From: Bacteroidota bacterium
GTDB taxonomy: Bacteria; Bacteroidota; Bacteroidia; 2-12-FULL-35-15
Assembly: GCA_947479085.1 (NCBI GenBank)
Contig: CANJYB010000016.1
Location: forward strand, 1-64,000
Length of the DNA: 64,000 bases
Reading direction: 5' to 3'
Part shown: in pieces, positions 26,576 to 35,351 of the stretch
Layout: every line of letters starts with the position of its first letter
Position numbering within the stretch: the first letter of the stretch is position 1
Program-made: the position numbers and the translations under genes
The notes under the pieces: generated by a model
Told to the model about the DNA's origin: nothing
Seen by the model: the letters and a program-made list of their open reading frames with translations, nothing else
Databases searched by the model: none

Positions 26576-27832
26576 ATGAAAACAAAATCCATCATTTTTA
26601 TTTACTTAACAATTAGTAAAGTTGTATTTGCTCAATTGCCTGAACAAGGTTTATTGAATCGACCCTTGAATCTTTATCTTAATTGTGATAACTGCTATCA
26701 GGACTTTATGAAGTCGGAAATTAAGTTTGTTAATTATGTTCGAAACAGACAAGATGCAGATGTTGATTTATTAGTTACTTCCCAGATGGCAGGTGGGGAG
26801 AGCATGGAATATAAATTATTTTTCATTGGCCTGAAAAATTTCACTCTTACAAACGACACGTTAAGATACTTTGCTAAAGCAGGAAATATGGAAGATGATA
26901 CCAGGAGGGAATTAGTACAAATGATAAAGTTAGGATTGATGCGGTATATTGCTCACACCATTTATGCCAAAGATATACAAATAGGGATGGACGAAACAAG
27001 CGAAAATGAAGCACTACAAAACAAAACTACTGATAAATGGAAAAGCTGGATAATTGAAATAAACGGGAACGCAGATATTAATGAAGAAAAATCCTCACTT
27101 ATACAGAATTATTCAGGTTCCATAATAGCCAACAAAACAACTGAGAAAATAAAAATTGATATCGGTATAAGGAAGGAATACAGTTCTAACCGCTATGTAA
27201 GTGAGCAAAGCACAATTAATAGTTATAATAAATCGCAGTCGGTATATGGGCAATTAATTAAAAGTTTAAATACGCATTGGTCTTACGGCCTTTTTGGAAG
27301 AATGGGTAGCGGAACATACAGTAATCAAAAGTTCTATACCTCGGCAGCTCCGGCTTTGGAATATAATTTATTCCCTTATGATCAGTCGCAGCGCAAGCTG
27401 CTTACCATTTCCTGGTTCGTCCCGGTTGGTCATTATGATTATGCGGATACAACCATTTATGGAAAAATAAAGGAAAATACTTTGGAGAATAAATTAAACG
27501 TATCGCTCTCTGTTACCCAGCCCTGGGGGGCTGTCAGTCTTTCTGTGGTAGGTTCGCATTATCTCCCGGATACTTACAAAAACCGTTTTTCTGTTTTCGG
27601 TTCCGCCAGTCTTCGCCTTTTTAAAGGACTTTATTTCAACTTTTTTGTAGGCTATCAATTGGTGCACGACCAACTATCATTGCCAAAAGAAGGGGCAAGT
27701 GAACAGGAACTATTACTTCATCAAAGAGAAATAGAAACTAGTTATTTATTTAATTTCAATACTGGAATTACGTATCGCTTTGGGTCAAAGTTTAACAATG
27801 TAGTAAACCCGAGAATAAACAATGGCGAATAA
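26576..27832 (+). CDS. outer membrane beta-barrel protein, sigma-linked
   Basis: A 418-residue protein. The start is set at the ATG at 26576, giving the signal MKTKSIIFIYLTISKVVFAQ; an ATG at 26564 is also in frame. The N-terminal domain contains LNCDNCYQDFMKSEIKFVNYVRNRQDADVDLLVTSQMAGG, a recognisable pattern of an uncharacterised family (two Cys, DFxKxEIxFVNYVRDRxxADVxxLVT). From about residue 160 alternating strands form a barrel (SKSIYGQL-, WSYGLFGRMGSG-, LTISWFVPVGHYDY- and FNTGITYRFGSKF-like strands). Probably part of the sigma-regulated envelope response, by context. It ends 12 bp before the convergent ridA. Confidence 0.72.
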   Translation: MKTKSIIFIYLTISKVVFAQLPEQGLLNRPLNLYLNCDNCYQDFMKSEIKFVNYVRNRQDADVDLLVTSQMAGGESMEYKLFFIGLKNFTLTNDTLRYFAKAGNMEDDTRRELVQMIKLGLMRYIAHTIYAKDIQIGMDETSENEALQNKTTDKWKSWIIEINGNADINEEKSSLIQNYSGSIIANKTTEKIKIDIGIRKEYSSNRYVSEQSTINSYNKSQSVYGQLIKSLNTHWSYGLFGRMGSGTYSNQKFYTSAAPALEYNLFPYDQSQRKLLTISWFVPVGHYDYADTTIYGKIKENTLENKLNVSLSVTQPWGAVSLSVVGSHYLPDTYKNRFSVFGSASLRLFKGLYFNFFVGYQLVHDQLSLPKEGASEQELLLHQREIETSYLFNFNTGITYRFGSKFNNVVNPRINNGE

Positions 27833-27844
27833 CTTTTTTAAATT

Positions 27845-28228
27845 TTATTCTCCAATAGCAATCACACTAATCTCAACATTTACCCCAAGCGGAAGTTTAG
27901 AAACCTGCACTGTTTCGCGGGCAGGATAGCCACCACCTGAAAGATAAGAACCATATACTTCATTAACAGAAGCAAAGTCATTTAAATCGGTAAGGAAAAT
28001 GGTAGTTTTTACCACATCAGCAAAATTAAGCCCGGCTTCAGTCAAAATGCCTTTTATGTTTTGCATCACCTGGTGCGTTTCAGTTTTAATATCTGCCATC
28101 ATCAGTTCTCCGGTTTCCGGGTGTTTGCCCACCTGTCCACTAACAAATAACATGTTTCCTACCATTACTCCATGGCTGTAAGGTCCAATAGGTGCCGGTG
28201 CATTTTTAGTTGTGATTATCTTTTTCAT
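27845..28228 (-). CDS. ridA: RidA family enamine/imine deaminase
   Basis: A 127-residue RidA (YjgF/YER057c) protein. Such enzymes hydrolyse reactive 2-aminoacrylate and related enamines released by PLP enzymes, giving 2-keto acids. The pattern NAPAPIGPYSHGVMVGNMLFVSGQVG covers the N-terminal strand pair. DVVKTTIFLTDLNDFASVNEVYGSYL is the middle helix. The catalytic Arg lies in GGYPARETVQVSKLPLGVNVEISVIA, and length is normal. A -7 element TACATTTG is at 28281-28288 on the minus strand. Monocistronic; convergent with the barrel gene. Confidence 0.95.
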   Translation of the reverse strand: MKKIITTKNAPAPIGPYSHGVMVGNMLFVSGQVGKHPETGELMMADIKTETHQVMQNIKGILTEAGLNFADVVKTTIFLTDLNDFASVNEVYGSYLSGGGYPARETVQVSKLPLGVNVEISVIAIGE

Positions 28229-28280
28229 TTTACTACGAATTACGAATTTTTACGAATTTCGAATCTAAACTTATAAGATG

Positions 28281-28288
28281 CAAATGTA
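28281..28288 (-). promoter_or_regulatory. -7 element of ridA
   Basis: Minus-strand TACATTTG matches TAnnTTTG, 52 nt before the ATG. No well-spaced TTG. Confidence 0.45.
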
Positions 28289-28362
28289 GAAAAAGTATTG
28301 GGTAAAGCGTATTGAATCGAAACACATATTATTCCCAAGACTTTGTACTTAAGACTCCATAC

Positions 28363-30876
28363 TTAGTAATCATACCAATCTTTTCTTCTGCTAAGTTTTA
28401 AATCTTTCAGCATAGCTGATTTAACAGAGATATCAACAGAATAGGATTGCCGGAAGCCAAAAGGTACCCAGTTGAAACGCATTTCCCAGCAATGCAAATC
28501 GCGATAAATATTTATTGATGTAAGGGTGAGTTTTTTAGAGGTAAAATCAAACCCTGAAGTAAGGCTTATTTTCCACTTTTTGGTTACACTCAAATCTCCA
28601 TTAAATGTGGCTGACTGAGTGATGGTTTTGGTAATTCCCGTCTTGGAATAGTTCAGGTTATAATAAATATTCAAACTCCAGGGAACCGAAAAATCCACGT
28701 AATAATCTTTATGGGTATTAATATAATCCAATTCATCTGAGGGAGTTTGTTTTACTGCCTTGGTATCCGCTTTCTTTTCCTTGCTTTTAAGAGAGGTACT
28801 AAGAGAAAGTGTTGCATTGGTAAGTCTACCAAGGCGATTGTTAGCCCATTCAAAATGTTCGATATGATTTCCGGTAGAATCAATCTGGTAAGGGTCTAAA
28901 GTTGCTCCCCCGGTTAAATCAAGCTTTTTAAACAGTTTGGTTCGGCCCACAAAATTAATAGGGGACCAATTATAGTTACTAACAGCGGCATTGTAAGCAA
29001 ATGAAACACCAAGGTTGTCAATAAGATTTACTTTTTTAAATACAGCGCCCGAATCGGTCTGGTGTTTTGTTTTTGCTTCCAACGTATTATTCAAACTAAA
29101 TGCAACCAACCCTGACCTGCCTGCCGCTGGTCCGCCATATATTCCATTCTGATAAATGGAATATTGAGGCAATACATGATTGTAATCACCTTCCACATAC
29201 TGGTAATAACCATATTGACTTTCGCTGAAATCGGGCCGGTAAGATGCAGTAATAGTTGGAGTGGCCACATGACGTATTTGTTTCAGATGTTTGGTTTTGA
29301 AAAAATAATCTCCATATAAATGAGTGGACATTGCAGTAGCCACACTAAAATCATTGGCCATGGCAACCCCATGAATGGTATCCTGGAATAAATGAGTAGG
29401 GTTAGTGGATGTGGTGTCATATCGTTCGCGCAAGGTTTGAAAATAAATGCTACTACCCATATTTATACTTGGCGTAACGGTAAAAACTTTAAAAAGATTA
29501 AAGGATGTACTAATTGGCACTGCAAAGTGTACCCCGTTTTTCATTTGCTGAATGGTTTTATTTGTAAACAAGGTAGAGTCACCCGAACTTATATCATTTC
29601 TTGCATTGGCAGATGCTGACATTCCTATTTTATCATACCATTTATTCCCAACAGCATTTTTACTTTTGAAAGGATAAATGCGATTCATGGTCAGGGATAA
29701 TTCAGGCAGACTTGCCGTTACTACTTTTGTTTGCGTGTTTTGCGAATGGCGTAGATTGGCAGAAAAGTTAAAAGGAGTTCCTGTAAAGGTTTTGGCATAC
29801 GCAATATTAGAAGAAAAAGTGTTTTGCAAATAAGCACCAGTTACATTCCCGTTATATTTGTTATACGAACTGCTTCCTGCATTTACATCAGCAGAAAATC
29901 GACTGGTAGGGTGAGAGCGGGCATCCTGAGCATGGTTCCAACGCACAAAAAAATCATTTCTTGTTTGAGTGCTTGGCAGTACTTTATCTCCATCGGAAAT
30001 TTGAGAAAAACTAATGTTGAATGCACCGGTGTATTTATATATGTTTTTATAACTGCTGGCGGCTTTGGCACCAAAACTTCCATTTCCGTAAATATCAGCC
30101 CGCAATGCCAAATCTATTTTCTCACTTCCTCCAAAATAAAAACCACCATCTCTTAAAAAGAACCCCAGATTATTAGACTCACCATAAGTAGGCAAAAGTA
30201 TCCCGCTCCTTCTTCCTTTTTTATTTGGGAAATAACCAAAAGGGATAACCAGTGGAGTTGGGATATCTGCAATATAAAGGCATGCGGGACCGGTTACTAT
30301 CTTATCATCTGGAATCACTTTAATCTTTTTTGCTCCTATGTAGTAATGAGGATGAGGGAGGTCGCAGGTAGTGTACTTTCCATGGGCTACATAGTATACA
30401 TTATTAGTATCCTTTTTGATATCCTGGCCATGTATAAACCCGTCATTCTGTTGGGTAATTACATCGTTTATCTTTCCTTTCTTGGTTTTAAAGTTATAGG
30501 TTATTTTGCCGGCAGTAAATTTATCGGCCGCCTGTTCAAAAACCGGTAACTGGCTATCCTTTCCTGCACTATCTTTTATACTGGTGGCATATACCAAATC
30601 TTTCCCGAAATCAATTTCAATGTAACCTGCAGTTAACTTAATGTCTTCATATATTACATGGGCATTGTTATAAAGGTATGCTTTTTGATTTACCATGTCC
30701 ACATTCATGGAGTCTTTGGCATTATAAATTACTTTGCTATTCAGGAAGGAATCATCGCTAATGGATTTCTTTAGGGTATCGTTTGTTTCAGTTTTAGGAA
30801 CAGTTTGTGCAAAACCTGCGACAGTTATTAACAAACAGATTTGGATAAAAATAAATTTAACTGAAACTAAACGCAA
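28363..30876 (-). CDS. lptD: LPS-assembly outer membrane protein LptD
   Basis: An 837-residue outer membrane protein that inserts lipopolysaccharide into the outer leaflet, with LptE. A signal peptide (ending VAGFAQT) is followed by an N-terminal OstA-like domain (about 45-200: KVIYNAKDSMNVDMVNQKAYLYNNAHVIYEDIKLTAGYIEID). The conserved CDLPHPHYYIGAKKIKVIPDDKIVTGPACLYIADIPTP and FGYFPNKKGRRSGILLPTYG pattern marks the LptD junction to the barrel. The ~550-residue C-terminal part is a large barrel. The start codon must be TTG: an in-frame stop (TAA) lies two codons before it, no ATG precedes the signal peptide, and a -7 element (TAGTTTTG) sits 43 nt upstream. Divergent from the amidase gene. Confidence 0.9.
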   Translation of the reverse strand: MRLVSVKFIFIQICLLITVAGFAQTVPKTETNDTLKKSISDDSFLNSKVIYNAKDSMNVDMVNQKAYLYNNAHVIYEDIKLTAGYIEIDFGKDLVYATSIKDSAGKDSQLPVFEQAADKFTAGKITYNFKTKKGKINDVITQQNDGFIHGQDIKKDTNNVYYVAHGKYTTCDLPHPHYYIGAKKIKVIPDDKIVTGPACLYIADIPTPLVIPFGYFPNKKGRRSGILLPTYGESNNLGFFLRDGGFYFGGSEKIDLALRADIYGNGSFGAKAASSYKNIYKYTGAFNISFSQISDGDKVLPSTQTRNDFFVRWNHAQDARSHPTSRFSADVNAGSSSYNKYNGNVTGAYLQNTFSSNIAYAKTFTGTPFNFSANLRHSQNTQTKVVTASLPELSLTMNRIYPFKSKNAVGNKWYDKIGMSASANARNDISSGDSTLFTNKTIQQMKNGVHFAVPISTSFNLFKVFTVTPSINMGSSIYFQTLRERYDTTSTNPTHLFQDTIHGVAMANDFSVATAMSTHLYGDYFFKTKHLKQIRHVATPTITASYRPDFSESQYGYYQYVEGDYNHVLPQYSIYQNGIYGGPAAGRSGLVAFSLNNTLEAKTKHQTDSGAVFKKVNLIDNLGVSFAYNAAVSNYNWSPINFVGRTKLFKKLDLTGGATLDPYQIDSTGNHIEHFEWANNRLGRLTNATLSLSTSLKSKEKKADTKAVKQTPSDELDYINTHKDYYVDFSVPWSLNIYYNLNYSKTGITKTITQSATFNGDLSVTKKWKISLTSGFDFTSKKLTLTSINIYRDLHCWEMRFNWVPFGFRQSYSVDISVKSAMLKDLKLSRRKDWYDY

Positions 30877-30919
30877 TTTTTAAAACTAATTTTGTGATAT
30901 AAGAGACTTTTGAATGGCT

Positions 30920-30927
30920 CAAAACTA
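30920..30927 (-). promoter_or_regulatory. -7 element of lptD
   Basis: Minus-strand TAGTTTTG matches TAnnTTTG and lies 43 nt before the TTG start. The palindrome at 30940-30955 occupies the region where a -33 element would be expected, a good position for a repressor. Confidence 0.5.
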
Positions 30928-30939
30928 ACCAAAAAAAAC

Positions 30940-30985
30940 CAACAATTAATTGTTGCTTTTACAGGTTGCCAACAATTAACTGTTG
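30940..30985. promoter_or_regulatory. paired 16-bp palindromes between lptD and the amidase
   Basis: CAACAATTAATTGTTG (30940-30955) is a perfect 16-bp palindrome; CAACAATTAACTGTTG (30970-30985) is the same with one substitution. Their starts are exactly 30 bp apart, close to three helical turns, so two dimeric regulators would lie on the same face of the DNA. Both lie in the divergent control region, so they are candidate operators. This is inference; the regulator is unknown. Confidence 0.55.
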
Positions 30986-31015
30986 CTAATTATTAAAAAA
31001 AGTAATACCAGGAAA

Positions 31016-32875
31016 ATGTTAAACAAACTAATTTGCTTTTTCTTTATTTCATTTGTACTTCTTTTAGCGAGTTCGTTCTCTCCAAAATTCACGCCAACAT
31101 TTGGGATTAAGACAGTTGTCATTGACGCAGGTCATGGAGGCAAAGACCCTGGTTGTCACGGCAGTCTTTATAAGGAAAAAGATGTGGCATTAGCAGTTGC
31201 TCTTAAACTAGGGAAATACATTGAAGATAACTTAAAGGATGTAAAAGTAATATATACCCGTAAAACGGATGTGTTTGTAGAATTACAGGAACGTGCGATG
31301 ATTGCCAATCGTGCCAAAGCAGATTTGTTTATCTGTGTTCATTGCAATTCGGCATGTGTAAGGGATAAAGTAAAGAAAAAGGATATTTGTAGGGACCAGG
31401 TGCATGGGGCAGAAACATACGTAATGGGTATTAAAAATGAGAAAGGAAAACTGGATGTAGCAAAACGGGAGAATGCCTCCATTTTGTTGGAAGATAATTA
31501 TGTACAGAAATACCAGGGCTTTGACCCTAACTCTGATGAGTCATACATCATCATGAGTATGTTCAATGATACTTACCTGAACCAAAGCTTAAGTTTTGCG
31601 GCAAAAGCGCAAAAACAATATGCTACCAAAGCAGGAAGAGAAGATCATGGAGTAAAACGGGCCAGTTTATGGGTGCTTTGGAGAACTTATATGCCGGCAG
31701 TATTGACTGAGATAGGGTATCTTACCAATAAAAGGGAGGAACTCTTTTTAGGTTCCGAAAAAGGGCAGGATTATATTGCCGCAGGACTCTTTCGCGCCTT
31801 CAGAGAATATAAAGATGATATAGAGGGTACCGCAAAAAAGTACAACGATGATATAGAAAACCAGGAACCATATCATCTTACTAAAGAAGATAGCCTGGAT
31901 ATGATAGCCACAGCAGCTCCGGCCCTGGTGGACGATTCTTTAAATACCGAAACTGTTTCAGAGAAGAAGGATGAGGTGAAATTGGATGCTCCTCCTGTTA
32001 AAAAGGAGGAAGAGAAGCCAATTGCTGTGGTTGAAAAAAAGAAAGAAAATAAAGCTGAACCCGTTGCAGATAAAAAGAAGGAAGATAAGAAAACAGTAGA
32101 TAAAGAGAAAAATAAAAAGAATAAGCCTGTTCCAGTAACAGACAAGAACAAAGATGATAAAAAGGAAGTGGTGGCTGTAAAAAGGAAAGAAGACAGAACT
32201 ATGCCTTTATTAGATTCGCCTACAGAACCTGCTGCGGAAGCACCAACTAATATAATAAAGAAGGAAGAAGCAAAAACACCTGTTGAAGAAAAGAAAAAAG
32301 AAGAAAAAAAGGAAGAGAAGAAAGAAGTAGTAGTTGAGAAAAAGGAAAGTATTGTTCCTGCGCCCATTGTTGGCATGGAGAAAAACGAGAAGAAGGAACC
32401 CGCAATAAATAAAACAACAGAAGTTAAACCGCTTATTGCTGAAAAGAAGAAAGAAGAGCAGAAGCCAGAGCCTTTAGTTATAAAGGAGAAACAGAAAGAG
32501 GAGAAGAAAGAAATGGCGGCAACTAAACCAGAGGTTGACAAAGCAAATAAAGTGGAGGAGCCAAAGAAAACGGAAACAGAGAATAAAAAAGAACCTTTGC
32601 CGGAAAATAAAAAGGAAGCGCAGGCATCAGATGCTCCGATAATTTATAAAGTTCAGTTTTTATCTTCCGGAAAAAAAATTCCTTTGTCATCGGATAAATT
32701 CAAAGGCGTTGAAAAGCCTGGAGAGTATATGGATAATGGAACTTATAAATATACTGCCGGAGAATTTACTACTAAAAAGGAAGCAGCAAACCTGCAAAAC
32801 GAGATGCGAAAAAACGGATTTAATGATGCTTTTGTTATTTCAACTCAAGATGGAAAAAGAATTCCTTTTAAGTAA
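31016..32875 (+). CDS. N-acetylmuramoyl-L-alanine amidase with long KE-rich linker and SPOR-like domain
   Basis: A 619-residue Amidase_3 enzyme that cleaves the bond between MurNAc and L-Ala of peptidoglycan. The start is the ATG at 31016 (preceded by AGGA), not the TTG at 30983, which lies inside the palindrome; a signal-like helix follows. Catalytic domain about 26-260: VVIDAGHGGKDPG (zinc His), KEKDVALAVALKLG (Glu), LFICVHCNSA (His), and AVLTEIGYLTN (catalytic Glu). Residues ~275-540 are a low-complexity linker of Lys, Glu, Pro, Val. The last ~75 residues (IIYKVQFLSSGKKIP to NGFNDAFVIS) resemble a SPOR domain, which binds denuded glycan strands at division sites. The linker is long enough to span the periplasm. 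The MCE gene follows 44 nt downstream. Confidence 0.93.
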   Translation: MLNKLICFFFISFVLLLASSFSPKFTPTFGIKTVVIDAGHGGKDPGCHGSLYKEKDVALAVALKLGKYIEDNLKDVKVIYTRKTDVFVELQERAMIANRAKADLFICVHCNSACVRDKVKKKDICRDQVHGAETYVMGIKNEKGKLDVAKRENASILLEDNYVQKYQGFDPNSDESYIIMSMFNDTYLNQSLSFAAKAQKQYATKAGREDHGVKRASLWVLWRTYMPAVLTEIGYLTNKREELFLGSEKGQDYIAAGLFRAFREYKDDIEGTAKKYNDDIENQEPYHLTKEDSLDMIATAAPALVDDSLNTETVSEKKDEVKLDAPPVKKEEEKPIAVVEKKKENKAEPVADKKKEDKKTVDKEKNKKNKPVPVTDKNKDDKKEVVAVKRKEDRTMPLLDSPTEPAAEAPTNIIKKEEAKTPVEEKKKEEKKEEKKEVVVEKKESIVPAPIVGMEKNEKKEPAINKTTEVKPLIAEKKKEEQKPEPLVIKEKQKEEKKEMAATKPEVDKANKVEEPKKTETENKKEPLPENKKEAQASDAPIIYKVQFLSSGKKIPLSSDKFKGVEKPGEYMDNGTYKYTAGEFTTKKEAANLQNEMRKNGFNDAFVISTQDGKRIPFK

Positions 32876-32889
32876 GTCCAATAAATCAT

Positions 32890-32897
32890 TAAATTTG
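32890..32897 (+). promoter_or_regulatory. possible internal -7 element before MCE gene
   Basis: TAAATTTG, a match to TAnnTTTG, 22 nt before the GTG start at 32920. No TTG at the ideal distance, so weak. Confidence 0.3.
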
Positions 32898-32919
32898 CCG
32901 AACAAAGAAGCATAGAAAA

Positions 32920-33885
32920 GTGAAAATAAAAAAAGAAGTTAAAATAGGAATCGTTACTACCATTGCCATAGCCTGCTTTATTTTTGGTTTTAATTTCCTG
33001 AAAGGAAAAAACCTTTTTTCTTCTCAGCGCGAGTTTTTTGCGGTTTATAATGACATTGATGGTCTGGTTGAAGCTAACCCATTACTTATTAACGGAAACA
33101 GGGTGGGGATGGTTGGTAAAATTAAGTTTATTCCAGATTCTAAGGGACAGATAGTGGTTAGTCTAATTGTCCAGGATGAAATACCAATACCATTTAACTC
33201 AGTAGCAAAAGTTGTCAGCTCTGATATTCTGGGTTCAAAAGCAATTACTATATTATTAGGCAGTTCTCAAAGTGAAGCAAAAACGGGCGATACATTAATG
33301 TCTTCGCAGGAAGATAATTTGAAACAAGCAGTAAATAAAACGATTGCTCCTCTCCAAATTAAAGCACAGGCTTTACTAGGCTCACTCGATTCATTAATGA
33401 TTGCCTTTAAACAGGTGTTTAATGAAAACACCCAAAAGAATCTTTCTAAAAGTTTTGAAAGTATAAAGGATGCGATTGCTTCTTTAGAAACTACCTCTTT
33501 CCGTTTAGATACTTTGGTTAGAACCGAAAAAGTTAAAATATCAAGCATTTTGACCAAGATTAATAAAATAGCTACCACCCTTGCCGATAATAGTGATAAG
33601 TTAGGAAACGTAATCAGTAATTTTTCAAATATAAGTGATTCCATTGCCAAATCAAATCTTACTTCGGCTATCAACAATGCTGATGTGGCCTTAAAACAAG
33701 CTTCCGATATATTCTCAAAAATAAACAGAGGAGAGGGTACAATGGGTATGTTAGTTAATAATGACAGCTTATATAAGAAACTGGATAAAACAGTAGAAGA
33801 TCTTGATAAACTGATGAAAGATGTTCGAATTAATCCAAACCGTTATATAAATATTAGAAATAAACGGAAACCTTATAAGGATTGA
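32920..33885 (+). CDS. MCE (MlaD-type) domain protein
   Basis: A 321-residue protein of the MlaD/MCE family, which bind lipids in transport between the inner and outer membranes. It starts with GTG (KIKKEVKIGIVTTIAIACFIFGFNFLKG), a membrane anchor of about residues 8-28. The MCE domain (about 35-120) has FFAVYNDIDGLVEANPLLINGNRVGMVGKIKFIPD, the hallmark of MlaD. A long helical C-terminal region (140-300) with Asn/Ser/Asp-rich repeats (TTLADNSDKLGNVISNFSNISDSIAK) is typical of coiled MCE tails. It follows the amidase by 44 nt and precedes two Fe-S proteins; this order is a recurrent Bacteroidota arrangement. The ABC ATPase and permease are not here. Confidence 0.88.
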   Translation: MKIKKEVKIGIVTTIAIACFIFGFNFLKGKNLFSSQREFFAVYNDIDGLVEANPLLINGNRVGMVGKIKFIPDSKGQIVVSLIVQDEIPIPFNSVAKVVSSDILGSKAITILLGSSQSEAKTGDTLMSSQEDNLKQAVNKTIAPLQIKAQALLGSLDSLMIAFKQVFNENTQKNLSKSFESIKDAIASLETTSFRLDTLVRTEKVKISSILTKINKIATTLADNSDKLGNVISNFSNISDSIAKSNLTSAINNADVALKQASDIFSKINRGEGTMGMLVNNDSLYKKLDKTVEDLDKLMKDVRINPNRYINIRNKRKPYKD

Positions 33886-33941
33886 GGTGTTTTATTTCAG
33901 ATTTCCTTTTTATTAGAAAGTAGTTTTTAGACATTCCATTA

Positions 33942-35261
33942 ATGATATCATCAATAATTTTCATTCTTTTATTTTCTGCTGGAGCTGTTTGGGTTACAAT
34001 AAATTTTCTTAAAATAAGACGCAACATTCTTATTGGTAAAGAAATTGACAGAAAGGATAATCCGGCACAACGTTGGAAAATAATGACCCTTGTCGCATTG
34101 GGTCAGAAGAAAATGTTTGAACGCCCTATTCCGGCTATTCTTCACTTGTTTTTGTATTCAGCTTTTGTAATTACTCAAATAGAATTAATTGAAATTGTTT
34201 GCGATGGGGCATCCGGTCACCATCGTATGTTTCGTTCTTCCTTAGGAGGATTTTATACTTTTCTAGTTAGTTTTATTGAAGTACTTTCTGTTCTTGCTTT
34301 TATTGGCACCATTGCATTTTTGTCAAGAAGGAATTTATTAAAAGTTCCCCGTCTTGTAAAAAGTGAATTGAATGGATGGCCCAAACTGGATGCAAACTTT
34401 ATTCTGATTGGCGAACTTACCTTAATCACTTTTATCTTTATGATGAATGGTGCGGATGAGGTGCTGTTTAATAATGGATGGTCTCACGCTGAAGATGCAA
34501 GAGGTTCTTTTGGCTTGGCTATCAGTAGTCATTTAGGACCAATGTTATTTGGAGGAATGTCTGAATCTTCATTGCATATAGTGGAGCGGATAGGTTGGTG
34601 GGGACATATAGTAATGGTATTAGGGTTCTTAAACTATTTACCGTATTCCAAACATTTTCATATTTTGCTGGCGTTTCCCAATGTTTATTTTTCTAACCTT
34701 TTGGCAAAAGGAAAATTTACTAACCTCGAATCGGTTACCAATGAAGTAAAACTGATGTTCGATCCTTCTGCAGTTGTTCCTCCTCCATCAGCCGAACCAA
34801 TGCGTTTCGGGGCAAAGGATGTGATGGATTTAAGTTGGAAACAATTACTGGATGCATACACTTGTACCGAGTGTGGCCGTTGTACTTCATCCTGTCCTGC
34901 AAATATTACAGGCAAACTTCTTTCGCCCCGAAAAATAATGATGGATACCCGCGACCGATTAACAGAAGTTGGTAAAAACATGGACGCGAATAAAGGTGAA
35001 TTTAAGGATGATGGAAAAAGCTTATTGACCGATTATATTGCTCCTGAAGAGTTATGGGCATGTACCTCCTGCAATGCATGTGTGCAGGAATGCCCTGTTA
35101 ATATTGATCCTTTAAGTATTATTATTGATTTAAGAAGATTTTTGGTTATGGAGCAAAGTGCTGCACCAACGGAATTGAATATGATGTTTACCAATATAGA
35201 GAATAATGGTGCCCCTTGGCAGTTTGCACAGGCTGACCGATTAAAATGGAAAGACGAATAA
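33942..35261 (+). CDS. membrane-bound (Fe-S)-binding protein, heterodisulfide-reductase-like
   Basis: A 439-residue membrane protein. Helices at about 1-22, 68-88, 105-130, 155-172 and 220-245 form an integral domain like the DsrM/HdrE-type cytochrome module. The soluble C-terminal part contains two four-Cys iron-sulfur motifs: CTECGRCTSSCP (about 305-316) and CTSCNACVQECP (about 374-385), each ending CP. Such proteins move electrons between quinone and a soluble partner. The partner is probably the CCG-domain protein encoded 90 nt downstream, with which it forms a pair found widely in Bacteroidota; the physiological donor is unknown. Confidence 0.88.
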   Translation: MISSIIFILLFSAGAVWVTINFLKIRRNILIGKEIDRKDNPAQRWKIMTLVALGQKKMFERPIPAILHLFLYSAFVITQIELIEIVCDGASGHHRMFRSSLGGFYTFLVSFIEVLSVLAFIGTIAFLSRRNLLKVPRLVKSELNGWPKLDANFILIGELTLITFIFMMNGADEVLFNNGWSHAEDARGSFGLAISSHLGPMLFGGMSESSLHIVERIGWWGHIVMVLGFLNYLPYSKHFHILLAFPNVYFSNLLAKGKFTNLESVTNEVKLMFDPSAVVPPPSAEPMRFGAKDVMDLSWKQLLDAYTCTECGRCTSSCPANITGKLLSPRKIMMDTRDRLTEVGKNMDANKGEFKDDGKSLLTDYIAPEELWACTSCNACVQECPVNIDPLSIIIDLRRFLVMEQSAAPTELNMMFTNIENNGAPWQFAQADRLKWKDE

Positions 35262-35294
35262 CGAATTTTAACGAATAACGAATCTGTAAGGACA

Positions 35295-35327
35295 ACCCCT
35301 GTAAGGGTTTTAAACCCTGACAGGGGT
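35295..35327. repeat. dispersed palindrome, CCCTGTCAGGG family
   Basis: Arms ACCCCTGTAAGGGTT (35295-35309) and AACCCTGACAGGGGT (35313-35327), one mismatch, 3-nt loop. It lies in the 90-nt gap between the two Fe-S protein genes and is not followed by a T run. Confidence 0.85.
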
Positions 35328-35351
35328 GAAGCCTAAAAGGAATAAAAACAA

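Noticed and set aside
31873-32541. 222-residue minus-strand reading frame
   Set aside because: It lies opposite the Lys/Glu-rich linker of the amidase; reverse reading of AAG/GAA codons gives a Ser/Phe-rich chain. Shadow of the real gene.
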